Assembly: GCF_039710355.1 (NCBI RefSeq)
Contig: NZ_JBDKWZ010000006.1
Span: 186,001 to 250,000, forward strand
From: Rapidithrix thailandica
GTDB taxonomy: Bacteria; Bacteroidota; Bacteroidia; Cytophagales; Flammeovirgaceae
DNA length: 64,000 nucleotides
Reading direction: 5' to 3'
The translations under genes were made by a program, and so were the position numbers. This document shows, one piece after another, positions 44,418 to 53,077 of the stretch (position 1 is the first letter of the stretch; each line of letters begins with the position of its first letter). The notes under the pieces were generated by a model, which made no database searches, had not been told where the DNA came from, and saw only the letters and a program-made list of their open reading frames with translations.

Positions 44418-44973
44418 AAACGCTACCTTGCACTAACTTTCTTACCTTGTCTAAAATACGATATGTCTTTACTTTGGCGTGATTTTCAGTGATCCCTAAA
44501 ATAAAAGCCACTTCTTTAAAAGACCTCTCTTCAAAAAAACGCAATTCCAGGATTTGCACTTCTGCCTCTTCCAATTCATTCAAAATACCGATCAGCAATT
44601 CTTCCTGATCCAATTTAGGTTTTTCCAGCTCAGCTTCATCAAACAAACTTTGAAAGTGATAGGGTTCCAAACTTACTACCCTCTCCCGTTGAGACGAACG
44701 GTAGTATTCATTTACTTGATTCGAAGCGATCCGGTATAACCAGGCAGAAAAAGGAACGCCTTTAAACTTATAGCCAGGTAAATTCATCAAAGCCTTCAAA
44801 AACACTTGCGACACCAAGTCTCCAGCAACCGAAGCACCCTCTACCCTTCTCTCCACAAAATGGAAGATGGCAGAATAGTACTTTTCATATAAAAAGCCGA
44901 AAACTTCAGGGTCTTTTTTAGCTTGTTGAATAATTGCGAGCTCGTCCTGTATTTCTTTTTCAGATTGATGCAC
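44401..44973 (-). CDS. ECF-type RNA polymerase sigma factor
   Basis: 190 residues. Region 2 (FGFLYEKYYSAIFHFV, DLVSQVFLKALMNLP, PFSAWLYRIASNQVNEYY) and region 4 (ILELRFFEERSFKEVAFILG followed by ITENHAKVKTYRILDKVR) are both complete. It should direct transcription of an envelope-related regulon. It is the first gene of a pair with the membrane protein at 44124; a lipoprotein gene lies 17 bp upstream on the same strand and may join the operon. A remnant of a similar sigma is at 21582. Confidence 0.92.
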   Translation of the reverse strand: MHQSEKEIQDELAIIQQAKKDPEVFGFLYEKYYSAIFHFVERRVEGASVAGDLVSQVFLKALMNLPGYKFKGVPFSAWLYRIASNQVNEYYRSSQRERVVSLEPYHFQSLFDEAELEKPKLDQEELLIGILNELEEAEVQILELRFFEERSFKEVAFILGITENHAKVKTYRILDKVRKLVQGSVYGKKI

Positions 44974-44990
44974 GAATGAAGTTGTTAATT

Positions 44991-45530
44991 TTACAAGGAT
45001 CCACTCACGCGAAACTCTCCAAAAACATCCATCATCACCGTATCTTCCGGTTGAGCACTCATAAGAAGGAACAGTTCGTAATAAACCGTATCACTCGATA
45101 GAATGAGGGATTTCACAGATTCGATGCCTGGCCGGAGTTCTAACGCCTTGGAGGTTTCGCTGATATTACCCAAAGAAGCCACACTTACCTCATCGATACC
45201 ATTACTCAATCGTAAATTAACCGAATCCAAGCCGGCAAATGTAGCCTCTTGACCGCTGCTCAATTGCAGCACAAAACGATTCGGTTTGATGTCATCCAAG
45301 CTCTTTGAGGAGATCTTATTAAAAGCAATCAACTCTTGGGTAAAATCCCAAGTGGTGTCCGCAGCGATCAGAAAAGGCACCTCTTCTGTAATTTGCCCCG
45401 GAAGAAAAGCAACCTTCCCGGTTACATTGGATTTAACCTCCAATTCGTCTAAAGAGCTGGAGCATGCTCCTGCGACTCCAAAAACAAGGAAGTATAGTAC
45501 GATTCGAATACGTATTGATAAATCTTGCAT
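44991..45530 (-). CDS. Lipoprotein of unknown function upstream of the ECF sigma
   Basis: 179 residues with a lipoprotein signal (MQDLSIRIRIVLYFLVFGVA, lipobox VAGAC at about 19-23) and a mature beta-rich domain (LQLSSGQEATFAGLDSVNLR, YYELFLLMSAQPEDTVMMD) that may be a jelly-roll or Ig-like fold. It ends 17 bp before the sigma gene, suggesting co-transcription. CAAAGATA at 45536-45543 (a TATCTTTG box on the minus strand) lies only 6 bp from the ATG, so this mRNA might be leaderless. No family recognised. Confidence 0.68.
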   Translation of the reverse strand: MQDLSIRIRIVLYFLVFGVAGACSSSLDELEVKSNVTGKVAFLPGQITEEVPFLIAADTTWDFTQELIAFNKISSKSLDDIKPNRFVLQLSSGQEATFAGLDSVNLRLSNGIDEVSVASLGNISETSKALELRPGIESVKSLILSSDTVYYELFLLMSAQPEDTVMMDVFGEFRVSGSL

Positions 45531-45609
45531 ACAAGCAAAGATATAAAACAGATATCAGTTTGCAGTGATCAAAATCCGGAGGATCCTCCCAACAACCCCA
45601 TACAAAAAG

Positions 45610-46518
45610 TTATCGGGTTTTGACGATAAAGGCATCTTTAAACCCGGCCTTTTTCACTTCGTTCAAAATCTTAATCGCATCGGAATATTCCGTACACTTA
45701 CCCACCATATACTTGTAGCGGCATACTTTTTCGGTTACCATCACCCGCTCTACTTTATGCTTCAAGCTTTGAAAAACATTGGACTGGGTAGAAACAGGCT
45801 TGGCCGTAGCCATGATTTGGATCTTAAATTCGGAGGCGTCTAGGGTATATTTTCCTTTCAGGTATTCCTTGAAAGCCCGGTAGATCGCAGAGGCCGTATA
45901 CACCTGCCCTTGCTTAGAGTTCAAATACTTTTCTTCATTGGGATTGGTTAAGAAGCCGGTTTCCACCAATACCCCTGGCATTTTTGCATGTTGCAATACA
46001 TAGAGGTTATACCCACGGTCATAAGCACTCATGATTCCCCGGCTTTTCCGGCCTCCTCTACTCGCAAACTCATGCTCAATTTGCTGGGCTAGGACCTTAC
46101 TTCTTTCCAAGCGATGGCTGTGAATATGCGTCTTGGTTCCGTAAATCCCACGATTGGGATTGGAATTGCAGTGAATACTGATAAAATAATCCGCATTGAC
46201 CTTATTTGCCATATCCACCCGCTTTTCCAACGAACGGTAAATATCCGATTTGCGGGTATAATAAATCTTGATATTCTTAATATTTTTTTCCAGATAGTGG
46301 CCCAGTTTTAAGGCAATTGCTAAGTTAATATCTTTCTCATGCAGGAGGTTATCCGAACCCCGTACTTTCCCCGGGTCCTGACCGCCATGCCCCGGATCGA
46401 TCACTACTTTAACAACCTTTTTCCTATCCGGATCTGCTGCAAAATGCGCCCATGAGTGCCCTGGATAACTCACCAACCAGCACACAAGGAGAATAATTGT
46501 CAAAGCGTTTTTCCTCAT
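45610..46518 (-). CDS. N-acetylmuramoyl-L-alanine amidase with SPOR-like domain
   Basis: 302 residues, exported (signal peptide ending near SWAHF). The Amidase_3 domain (about residues 35-230) carries the zinc ligands: VIDPGHGGQDPG, the glutamate in EKDINLAIALKL, ISIHCNSNPN, and catalytic VLVETGFLTNPNE. The C-terminal 75 residues have a SPOR-like pattern (SEFKIQIMATAKP, then DAIKILNEVKKAGFKDAFIV), which would target the enzyme to denuded septal glycan. It cuts peptide stems from peptidoglycan and probably helps daughter-cell separation. Confidence 0.93.
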   Translation of the reverse strand: MRKNALTIILLVCWLVSYPGHSWAHFAADPDRKKVVKVVIDPGHGGQDPGKVRGSDNLLHEKDINLAIALKLGHYLEKNIKNIKIYYTRKSDIYRSLEKRVDMANKVNADYFISIHCNSNPNRGIYGTKTHIHSHRLERSKVLAQQIEHEFASRGGRKSRGIMSAYDRGYNLYVLQHAKMPGVLVETGFLTNPNEEKYLNSKQGQVYTASAIYRAFKEYLKGKYTLDASEFKIQIMATAKPVSTQSNVFQSLKHKVERVMVTEKVCRYKYMVGKCTEYSDAIKILNEVKKAGFKDAFIVKTR

Positions 46519-46768
46519 GTTTGTCTTTAAAGTTGTGTTAGTTTTACGAATTTACAGAGTGATAATAATTGTAATTGTTTCATTATTTCAACCCATCCAC
46601 GTTACCGGTATATAAGGCTTCTTTCTTCCATTCTTTTTATAATAAAGATACTGAAAGATTCAATGATTAGGCTTATTGCCTGTAAAGATTTTAAGCACAT
46701 TGCATCTAAACAGACGCGTTGGTTACACATCAAAAAATCCCTGCCAACCACCTAATATATATACCTAT

Positions 46769-47242
46769 TTAAGGTAGTTCTTTACGAACATGCGTCAATA
46801 AATTAGCCGTACTTTCTTCCAAAACCCGGAAACACTCTTCGAAGCCATCCATGGAACTCGTATACGGATCGGCGACATCTTTTCCCGATTGATTGTTATC
46901 AAATGCTCGCATTTTCAAAACTTCGGCCTTTACTTGCCCTACACGACTCCGGATCGCCATCACATCGCGCATGTTACTATCGTCCATTACAATGATATAG
47001 TCAAACTCCCTAAAATCTTCTTCACTGATGGGCCGACTGCGCGAAGTCAATTCAATGCCATGTTTTGCTGCCGTACTTCTCATACGCGGATCCGGCAAAT
47101 TCCCCTGATGAAAATCGATTGTTCCGGCAGAATCACACGAGATCAAACCGGTTAACCGATGCTCTTCTAACTGATATTGAAACAGTCCTTCCGCCATAGG
47201 AGAGCGGCATATATTTCCCAAACACACAAATAGTACTTTCAT
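46769..47242 (-). CDS. Low-molecular-weight protein tyrosine phosphatase
   Basis: 157 residues from the ATG at 47240-47242 (or the one directly before it). The active-site loop CLGNICRS (cysteine nucleophile about residue 7, arginine 13) is at the N-terminus as usual, and the catalytic aspartate is in DVADPYTSS. An upstream extension of 22 codons has no family similarity and is left out. It may dephosphorylate tyrosine kinases or small substrates; no kinase or capsule gene is nearby. Confidence 0.92.
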   Translation of the reverse strand: MKVLFVCLGNICRSPMAEGLFQYQLEEHRLTGLISCDSAGTIDFHQGNLPDPRMRSTAAKHGIELTSRSRPISEEDFREFDYIIVMDDSNMRDVMAIRSRVGQVKAEVLKMRAFDNNQSGKDVADPYTSSMDGFEECFRVLEESTANLLTHVRKELP

Positions 47243-47858
47243 CATCTTTTTTGTTCGATTGTTTGTCGGATGTTTATAACATCTATTACTAAAATTCCTT
47301 TCCACCATTACGTCAACTACCAGACCAGCTCTTTACACAAACAACCGGAATACCTCTGTTTCCACAAAGTAAAAAACCGGCTTCTCCTACCCAAAACAGC
47401 ACAAAATCAAGGAATTCCAGCAAATCACCTGCGCAAAATAATAAAAAAAAACATAACTTTTCATAGCTAATAACTCCAGCCTTGACTTGCAGTCCTAATT
47501 TTTCCAAACAACATTCTACTCCTATTCGCCTGCCTCTCTTATCGCTTTTGCACTTTTACACTGTTTACATACACAATAAGGTTTAGCTAATATTTCATCA
47601 AAAGTATTTCGAATACATTTCTAAAGAAATCAACCTCACTCCACTCAAATAAAACTCCGCTCCTTCTTGCTTTCTCTTTCAAACAGGAATAGCATAGAGT
47701 AGTGTATCTTATTGACAGTAAGGGATTCACAATGTATAATCCCGGAAATATTCATTTTTTTGTTATATTGCCAGTAATACGAAACCATTTTGGAGTTTTT
47801 CATATCTGAAAATGGTTTGTATTTTTGTTTTTATAAAAATTAATTTGACACTAGAAAC

Positions 47859-47893
47859 AAAAAGCCCGATTTCTCTGGAACCGGGCTTTTTTA
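47859..47893 (+). terminator. Orphan rho-independent terminator upstream of phhA
   Basis: AAAAAGCCCG and CGGGCTTTTT pair (10 bp) with a 13-nt loop and further T residues. It lies 170 bp before the phhA start and about 600 bp from any other gene, in an orientation that would stop transcripts before phhA. Confidence 0.75.
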
Positions 47894-47942
47894 TTTTAAA
47901 CCGAACTGGTTATATTTCATGTTACAACTACAGAGAGGAATC

Positions 47943-47982
47943 CCCTCCTATTTACAAACAACTATTTGTTGAAAAAGGAGGG
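47943..47982 (+). promoter_or_regulatory. Leader hairpin of phhA
   Basis: CCCTCCT (47943-47949) pairs with AGGAGGG (47976-47982); the loop itself can pair (CAAACAA with TTGTTG). The 3' arm AGGAGGG resembles a Shine-Dalgarno sequence but is 80 bp from the start codon. It may be part of a regulated leader. Confidence 0.4.
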
Positions 47983-48063
47983 TAAACAATCTGTTCGGCA
48001 AAAGGAAGCTTCTAAAAAGCGGTCTTTTTATGTAGTGAATTAACCAATAAAACACACAATACA

Positions 48064-48795
48064 ATGACACAAAATTATGACAAATACACCGAAGAAGATT
48101 TTAAGGTGTGGCAACTATTGTTTGACCGGCAGATGAAACAATTACCCGGCTTGGCAGAAAATGCCTTTTTAGAAGGGTTGCAAAAAATCAAGTTTACCAG
48201 AGACAAAATTCCAAACTTTGAAGAAACCAACCAATTGCTTGGCTCCATCACCGGTTGGAATTTGGCAGTAGTCCCCGGACTCATTCCCAACAAAGAATTT
48301 TTTGAGCTTCTGGAAAACAAAAAATTCCCGGCCACCACTTGGTTCAGGAAACTGGAAGAATTGGAATACCTGGAAGAACCGGACATGTTTCACGATGTGT
48401 TCGGGCATGTGCCTATTCTGACCAATCATAATTTTTGTGGGTTTCTACAAGGTTTAAGCCGGATCGCGCTCAAGCATATTGAAAACGAAATGGTGATTGA
48501 AATGATTGCCCGCATCTACTGGTATACCGTAGAATTCGGCTTGATCGAAACCGAGAATGGCTTGAGAATTTACGGAGCGGGAATCCTCTCATCCAGTGGG
48601 GAGTCCGTATACTCTCTGAGTGACAAGCCTCAAAAAGCGCCTTACTCCATCAAAAAAATCATTCACACCCCTTATATCAAAGACAAGTTTCAAGAAAAGT
48701 ACTTTGTCATTCAATCCTACAAACAATTGTTTGAATCCGTCCCGGAGATCGAGCGAGCCATAGAGAAGGAATTGGAATTGAGTAAACAGGAGTAA
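48064..48795 (+). CDS. phhA: Phenylalanine-4-hydroxylase, short bacterial type
   Basis: 243 residues: the catalytic domain only, without the regulatory ACT domain of animal enzymes. It turns phenylalanine into tyrosine with O2 and a tetrahydropterin. Iron ligands are visible: two histidines in DMFHDVFGHVPIL and the glutamate in YWYTVEFGLI. The C-terminus carries IYGAGILSSSGE and YSIKKIIHTPYIKD-type stretches as in family members. The start ATG is at 48064. A hairpin-rich leader and an orphan terminator precede it, and a strong terminator follows. Confidence 0.95.
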   Translation: MTQNYDKYTEEDFKVWQLLFDRQMKQLPGLAENAFLEGLQKIKFTRDKIPNFEETNQLLGSITGWNLAVVPGLIPNKEFFELLENKKFPATTWFRKLEELEYLEEPDMFHDVFGHVPILTNHNFCGFLQGLSRIALKHIENEMVIEMIARIYWYTVEFGLIETENGLRIYGAGILSSSGESVYSLSDKPQKAPYSIKKIIHTPYIKDKFQEKYFVIQSYKQLFESVPEIERAIEKELELSKQE

Positions 48796-48804
48796 AAAAA
48801 CATA

Positions 48805-48842
48805 AACAAACGCCCGGCAGAGTTATTTGCCAGGCGTTTGTT
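48805..48842 (+). terminator. Terminator after phhA
   Basis: AACAAACGCC and GGCGTTTGTT pair perfectly, extended inward by GGCA/TGCC with one bulge on each side. Confidence 0.85.
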
Positions 48843-48868
48843 ACACAGTCTATTCCGGTAGGGAACTA

Positions 48869-49074
48869 GAGCATGTTTAAATTTCATCTTTTAGGTCAAA
48901 AGCTCTCATTTCAAAAACCTCATCGCAGTATTTTTTCGTGGTCCGGCCCCCCCGGTCAAATAACCGCATTATTCTCCGAAAGTCGAACCATCGAAAATAC
49001 TATTCTGAGAGCCCTAAAACTGAAAATTTTCACCACTAAAGGGGCGCACCCACAACGAATTTTAAACATACACT
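48869..49074. repeat. MITE-like dispersed repeat, copy D (full length)
   Basis: About 206 bp from GAGCATGTTTAAATTTCATC to CAACGAATTTTAAACATACA. The ends are inverted (ATGTTTAAA and TTTAAACAT). The interior includes CCTAAAACTGAAAATTTTCA and ACTAAAGGGGCG, which recur in copies A, B and E. It ends 3 bp before the stop codon of the DUF5690 gene. A 71-codon frame through it is a by-product of the repeat. Confidence 0.7.
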
Positions 49075-49076
49075 TA

Positions 49077-50372
49077 TTACACGGCTGAATAAGCATACTG
49101 TTTTTGGTATTTTTTCAGGAAATAAATAATCGAAAACACCAACATGGGTATACCCAAAAGTAACAAGGCATAGGAGATATAGGTAAACAGGTAAAACAGA
49201 CTTGCTTTGGGTAGGAAGAAGTTTTTAAGGAAAAGTACCCCTACGCTGGCCAAATAGCCCAATGAGTCGGAGATATACATCAAAAACCCGGCATTGCCTT
49301 TCATTTTGAAGGCGGCCACCAGCCGTTCGTAAATCACAATTTGGAAAGGGACATAGGCCATATACATTCCCAATCCTACGGACGTCATCCAGGTAAAGGC
49401 GGCTATTTTTTGTTGTACAAATAAAATAGTGGAGCTCCCGGACAGGGCTACTCCGGTAAAAAAAATCAAATAGGTAATGCGGAGGGACAATAAATTAGAA
49501 CGAACCAATACGACCAAGGCGGTGGTACAGGTCACGACCATTGCAATGATAAATTCTGTCTTTGTATAAATGCTCACATCGTTTTCAATGCCCAACTCTT
49601 TCCAAATTTCCACCATAAAATTATCCCGGAAGTCTCTGCACACGGTCAATGCCATATAGGTAATCACCAAACAAAACAGCCCGATGCCGTAAGTGGTGAT
49701 AATTTTTTTGCGGTCGGCTCCTGACATTGGCAAACGTTCCGAACGAAGGGCTTTGTCCTCCTCGGAAGGTTCCGGAATTACGGTCAGCATCCATACGCAA
49801 AAAAACAATAAGGGAATAAACATGGCCCCTACGATCACCGGCATCCAGAAGTCGGAAACGCCCCAATCCCGGATCACAAATACGCCTATGGATTTCAACA
49901 TCCCCGATGAAATAATCGCACTTGTTGACAAGCCTACCCCTAACAATTCGGTGAACTTACGCCCTTCCAAAAAAGAAAAGACAATCCCCCAAACCATTCC
50001 CAAAGGTAGTCCATTAAAAAACAACAGAATAAAATTATAGGGATAGGGCACAAGGCCAAACAATAACAACATACTCTCGGCAAAGAGGATAAAAGCGATG
50101 ATCATCAAAGCCCGTTTTGTTTTATTCAACTCGGAGATCACTTTAATCCCAATAAATTTTGAAGACATATATCCCAATACCTGAGAAATGATCAGAATGT
50201 CTTTGTACTGCATTCCCCAAAGCAACAAGTCTTGATACGTACCGGCATTAAAAGGTTTCCGGAAGGCATACATGCAAAAATAGGTTCCAAAGGCAGCCAA
50301 AATGCACCAAAGGATAAAAAGGGGTTTTGAATTACTTAAAAGTTTAGATATTTTAAAGGAATATAAAGACAT
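49077..50372 (-). CDS. DUF5690 major-facilitator-like membrane transporter
   Basis: 431 residues from the ATG at 50370-50372. About 12 transmembrane helices can be counted, in two halves separated by a charged loop (PEPSEEDKALRSERLPMSG, about residues 200-225). The early stretch FGTYFCMYAFRKPFNAGTYQ is typical of DUF5690, an MFS-like family found mostly in Bacteroidota, with resemblance to sugar-phosphate permeases. The substrate is unknown. The upstream 15 codons of the frame are not family-like. The stop codon lies directly at the edge of repeat copy D. Confidence 0.87.
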   Translation of the reverse strand: MSLYSFKISKLLSNSKPLFILWCILAAFGTYFCMYAFRKPFNAGTYQDLLLWGMQYKDILIISQVLGYMSSKFIGIKVISELNKTKRALMIIAFILFAESMLLLFGLVPYPYNFILLFFNGLPLGMVWGIVFSFLEGRKFTELLGVGLSTSAIISSGMLKSIGVFVIRDWGVSDFWMPVIVGAMFIPLLFFCVWMLTVIPEPSEEDKALRSERLPMSGADRKKIITTYGIGLFCLVITYMALTVCRDFRDNFMVEIWKELGIENDVSIYTKTEFIIAMVVTCTTALVVLVRSNLLSLRITYLIFFTGVALSGSSTILFVQQKIAAFTWMTSVGLGMYMAYVPFQIVIYERLVAAFKMKGNAGFLMYISDSLGYLASVGVLFLKNFFLPKASLFYLFTYISYALLLLGIPMLVFSIIYFLKKYQKQYAYSAV

Positions 50373-50590
50373 ACAGCAGTTGTAATTAAGGTGATTGCTG
50401 AGGCAAATCACTATCACAACTTACTCAATATCAAATAAAAATCAAAATTTCAACTAAAATTAACCTACTTAACAAGGATTTAACATTAATATAATTTGTT
50501 TATAAATACTAAATTTTTAAATTATATTTATCTTCTGAAGACCGTTATCAACTCCGAAGAAGAGTAGTAATTTCCTTACCAAACAGGCAT

Positions 50591-50616
50591 AAAAAAAGCA
50601 GCCGTTAATGGCTGCC
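50591..50616 (-). terminator. Terminator of the 50641-51054 gene
   Basis: On the minus strand GGCAGCC and GGCTGC pair around ATTAAC and are followed by seven T residues, 25 bp past the stop codon. Confidence 0.8.
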
Positions 50617-50640
50617 TTTGGATACTATTCAAGTTCTGTT

Positions 50641-51054
50641 TTACTCTTGCGTGCCTGCATCCCCAGATGAAACCCGTTCTACTTTCGTAATGAAATACTT
50701 GGTTTCTCCACGCCAGGGAAGCTTAAAGAATTTCTCGTTGTAATACAGTTTCACCCGTTCTTTACTCAAAGCTACGTCTCCCAAAACTTCCAACACTTCC
50801 GGATGGCCGGAAGCTACCGAAAAATGCCAGACAGAAGACATGCCCCCTTGTTTTCCTTTGACGGTATTCAAGCCCCCTACATCCAGCTCTCCTTCATTCG
50901 TCTTAAACAGGTATCCCCTTTGGCTTACCTTAATGACCACCCCCGCCCGGTAGCCGGAACTATAGTTTCCAAAAATGGAATACAATAAAAACAACGTTCC
51001 CAATACCAAAATGGCGATTACCGAGCGTATTAAAATCTTTTTGAGTTTAGACAT
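50641..51054 (-). CDS. Small membrane-anchored protein of unknown function
   Basis: 137 residues: a basic N-terminus, one hydrophobic helix (LIRSVIAILVLGTLFLLYSI), then a soluble beta-rich part (YRAGVVIKVSQRGYLFKTNE, SVWHFSVAS, VKLYYNEKFFKLPWRGETKY). Proteins like this are common in Bacteroidota and are sometimes labelled 6-phosphogluconate dehydrogenase in databases, to my recollection; nothing in the sequence supports that enzyme (no Rossmann fold). It probably faces the periplasm. Confidence 0.72.
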   Translation of the reverse strand: MSKLKKILIRSVIAILVLGTLFLLYSIFGNYSSGYRAGVVIKVSQRGYLFKTNEGELDVGGLNTVKGKQGGMSSVWHFSVASGHPEVLEVLGDVALSKERVKLYYNEKFFKLPWRGETKYFITKVERVSSGDAGTQE

Positions 51055-51235
51055 CTTGTATTTATTTTGAACATTTTGCTTTCAAAATAAAACCATTTTC
51101 TCCAAACTACAAAGCAGTCGACAGTAAACAAGGCTCAGGAAATGATGATCAGTGCAGTCCTTCTGCCTCTTGAACCGGAAAGACTGGACAACCTATAAAT
51201 CCGGGGCTCTATCCAGGCATCCACGGATAATCCGG

Positions 51236-51643
51236 TTACTGGCCCCAAGCCGTTCCCCAATAAATCAAACCGCTAATAACCAACAACAAACCCCACTGGC
51301 CAAGCTTAATCATATTCTTCGGAAACTGCCTGGAGATGAGAATCGTAATCATCCACACAACCGCATACCCTAAAAAATAAACCGAAAGAAGTAGTAGCAA
51401 TGTATTTTTATCTCTAAAGAAGTCGGTAAAGTTAATAAGCCCTAAGCCTATGGAAGCAAACAACAAATCAAAGGAAATCCAATGCCAACCACACCTTGCC
51501 ATTGTCCAACGCTCTTGTTTTTCAAAGTTTTCAGCTTGTCCGGCTACCGGTTCGATACTTCTTATTTCCTTATCGCCTATAAATGTATGTACGATAAAGG
51601 CCAACAAAGTCAATACATTTGCAATCACAATCGGAATATTCAT
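51236..51643 (-). CDS. Four-helix membrane protein of unknown function
   Basis: 135 residues with four predicted transmembrane helices (IVIANVLTLLAFIVHTFI, WHWISFDLLFASIGLGLINF, LLLLLSVYFLGYAVVWMITI, WGLLLVISGLIYWGTAW). A conserved-looking MARCGWHW stretch sits before helix 2. It has no recognisable functional motif. It lies alone on the minus strand between two other minus-strand genes, with gaps of about 90 and 180 bp. Confidence 0.65.
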   Translation of the reverse strand: MNIPIVIANVLTLLAFIVHTFIGDKEIRSIEPVAGQAENFEKQERWTMARCGWHWISFDLLFASIGLGLINFTDFFRDKNTLLLLLSVYFLGYAVVWMITILISRQFPKNMIKLGQWGLLLVISGLIYWGTAWGQ

Positions 51644-51733
51644 TTTAGCGTTTTTATACGTTTAAAATCATAACCAAAACGTGGTGTAGAAGTCCAATTT
51701 ATGGTAAATATGCTTTTATTATAACAAAACCCC

Positions 51734-52474
51734 TTACTTCCGGCTTACCAACCTGTCTAACAACAGGTGTTCTTCTACATAGCTTCTATGAGAGGAGCTG
51801 GTCATTTTTTCCAATAAATCCAACGAAGCGAGATAACTCACCAAACTCCCGTTGGAAGAGATAATTTTTCCATCTTCCACCACCGAAATTTTACTATCAT
51901 CTTGTACTTTCAAGTTCGGATAATCTTTTTGTAGTGCTTCCCCGCCTGTCACATATGTCACAATTTCTTTTTGATCGGCAACCCCGGATTCTCCCAACAA
52001 AAATGCTCCGGCACAATGGCTTGCAATATACTCCGTAGTTTTGTTCTGTTCTTTCAAGAAATTTACCAGGACTTTGTCTTGCACTTGTTTTTCGGGGTGG
52101 AATGAACTGGGCACCACCAATACATCCAATGAAGGTACTTCTTCCAGGGTAAAATCCGGCAGTACTTTTAATCCCTCTTCACTGATGTAAACTTTGTTTT
52201 CTTTGGCAATCAAGACCACATTAAAAAGTGCCTTCTCGTTTACATCCGTTTTGGAGAATACATCTAAAGGGGCAGTTACTTCATTGGTCAAAAAACCTTC
52301 AAATACCAGCACTCCTACTGTAGGTAATTGGCTATTCAGTTTTTTCCCGGGAATTTCGCTGGAGACAGAGACATTTATTCCTGATGTATTGACTTCCACA
52401 GGTTGATCATTTTCAGGTTTCGAACAAGCAACTATCAAAAAGAAGGACAGGACAACAAAAATTGAGTTTCTCAT
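51734..52474 (-). CDS. DJ-1/PfpI-family lipoprotein
   Basis: 246 residues. A lipoprotein signal (MRNSIFVVLSFFLIVAC, lipobox IVAC) is followed by a low-complexity linker and a DJ-1/PfpI domain (about residues 48-225) of the type that forms the sensor half of GlxA/AraC regulators: VGVLVFEGFLTNEVTAPLDV at the start and the nucleophile elbow ASHCAGAFLLGESG. The cysteine is present. A domain usually found in the cytoplasm is here placed on the outer side of the membrane, which is uncommon. On the minus strand CAAACCTA (52499-52506) is a possible TAGGTTTG -7 box. Function unknown. Confidence 0.85.
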   Translation of the reverse strand: MRNSIFVVLSFFLIVACSKPENDQPVEVNTSGINVSVSSEIPGKKLNSQLPTVGVLVFEGFLTNEVTAPLDVFSKTDVNEKALFNVVLIAKENKVYISEEGLKVLPDFTLEEVPSLDVLVVPSSFHPEKQVQDKVLVNFLKEQNKTTEYIASHCAGAFLLGESGVADQKEIVTYVTGGEALQKDYPNLKVQDDSKISVVEDGKIISSNGSLVSYLASLDLLEKMTSSSHRSYVEEHLLLDRLVSRK

Positions 52475-52537
52475 AAGTAAGCTATTTTAGTTTGTTACAA
52501 ACCTAAAATGAGGAGATTGCAAAAAACTTAAACCAGC

Positions 52538-53077
52538 TTAAGAAATGCTTTGGTAATGAAGATTTGTGCAATCTTGATAAGCTTTTACCACCTTTTCAGC
52601 CTGTACCAAATGTCGTTGATTGTGGTAAATCAGGACTCTGAAAGTATCGCCTAAACGCAATTTCAACAGTTTGGTAATACTGATGGAGGTTTTTATTCTA
52701 GTAAGATTTACCTTTTTTGCCTTTTCCAGTAGTTCCAGTGTTTTCAATTGTTGGCGAATAAAGCGGTCCAGTGTAGACAGTTCCAAATCGCTACCTGCCG
52801 GGTCTTTGTCCTTAAAGGTTTTCATTTTGTTTAACTTCTCTTTGGGTAGAAGGCTATTGGCAAAATAATTACCCAACAAACCGCTATTAAATTCATCCGA
52901 GGGAGCCAGGTCCCGGCCATTAGTCATTCTCTCTTCTATTCCCGGAAGGTAAAAATCACCGTATAAATTCAAATGCTCGATGCATTCCAATATACTCCAA
53001 CTTTCCGGGTTTATTTTCCAATTCAAAGCATCCTTGGTCAGTTCTTTGAGTTTGTTCTGCAAAGTATTGAACCACAT
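52538..53077 (-). CDS. DinB-like (DinB_2) four-helix-bundle protein with repeat-derived start
   Basis: 179 residues from the ATG at 53075-53077. The DinB_2 signature NWKINPESWSILECIEHLNL lies at about residues 17-36, with the C-terminal metal-ligand helix in FRVLIYHNQRHLVQAEKV. These proteins are metal-binding bundles related to thiol-dependent transferases. The N-terminal helix appears about 10 residues shorter than in typical members. The start codon and first two codons lie inside the first unit of the tandem array at 53069, so the repeat probably replaced the original 5' end. Confidence 0.82.
   Translation of the reverse strand: MWFNTLQNKLKELTKDALNWKINPESWSILECIEHLNLYGDFYLPGIEERMTNGRDLAPSDEFNSGLLGNYFANSLLPKEKLNKMKTFKDKDPAGSDLELSTLDRFIRQQLKTLELLEKAKKVNLTRIKTSISITKLLKLRLGDTFRVLIYHNQRHLVQAEKVVKAYQDCTNLHYQSIS

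Larger units (their letters stand above)
47243..48063. other. 820-bp intergenic region with a series of hairpins before phhA
   Basis: The left half (47243-47690) is AT-rich and shows nothing I can support. The right half contains four stem-loops in about 260 bp: GGGATT/AATCCC (47722-47743), AAACCATTTT/AAAATGGTTT (47782-47818, followed by a T-rich tract), the terminator at 47859 and the leader hairpin at 47943. A TATTTTTG box lies at 47820. The terminator belongs to no visible gene, so a small RNA or an attenuated leader is possible. Confidence 0.45.

Noticed and set aside
46889..47155. Plus-strand frame opposite the LMW phosphatase
   Set aside because: Antisense shadow of an intact phosphatase gene.
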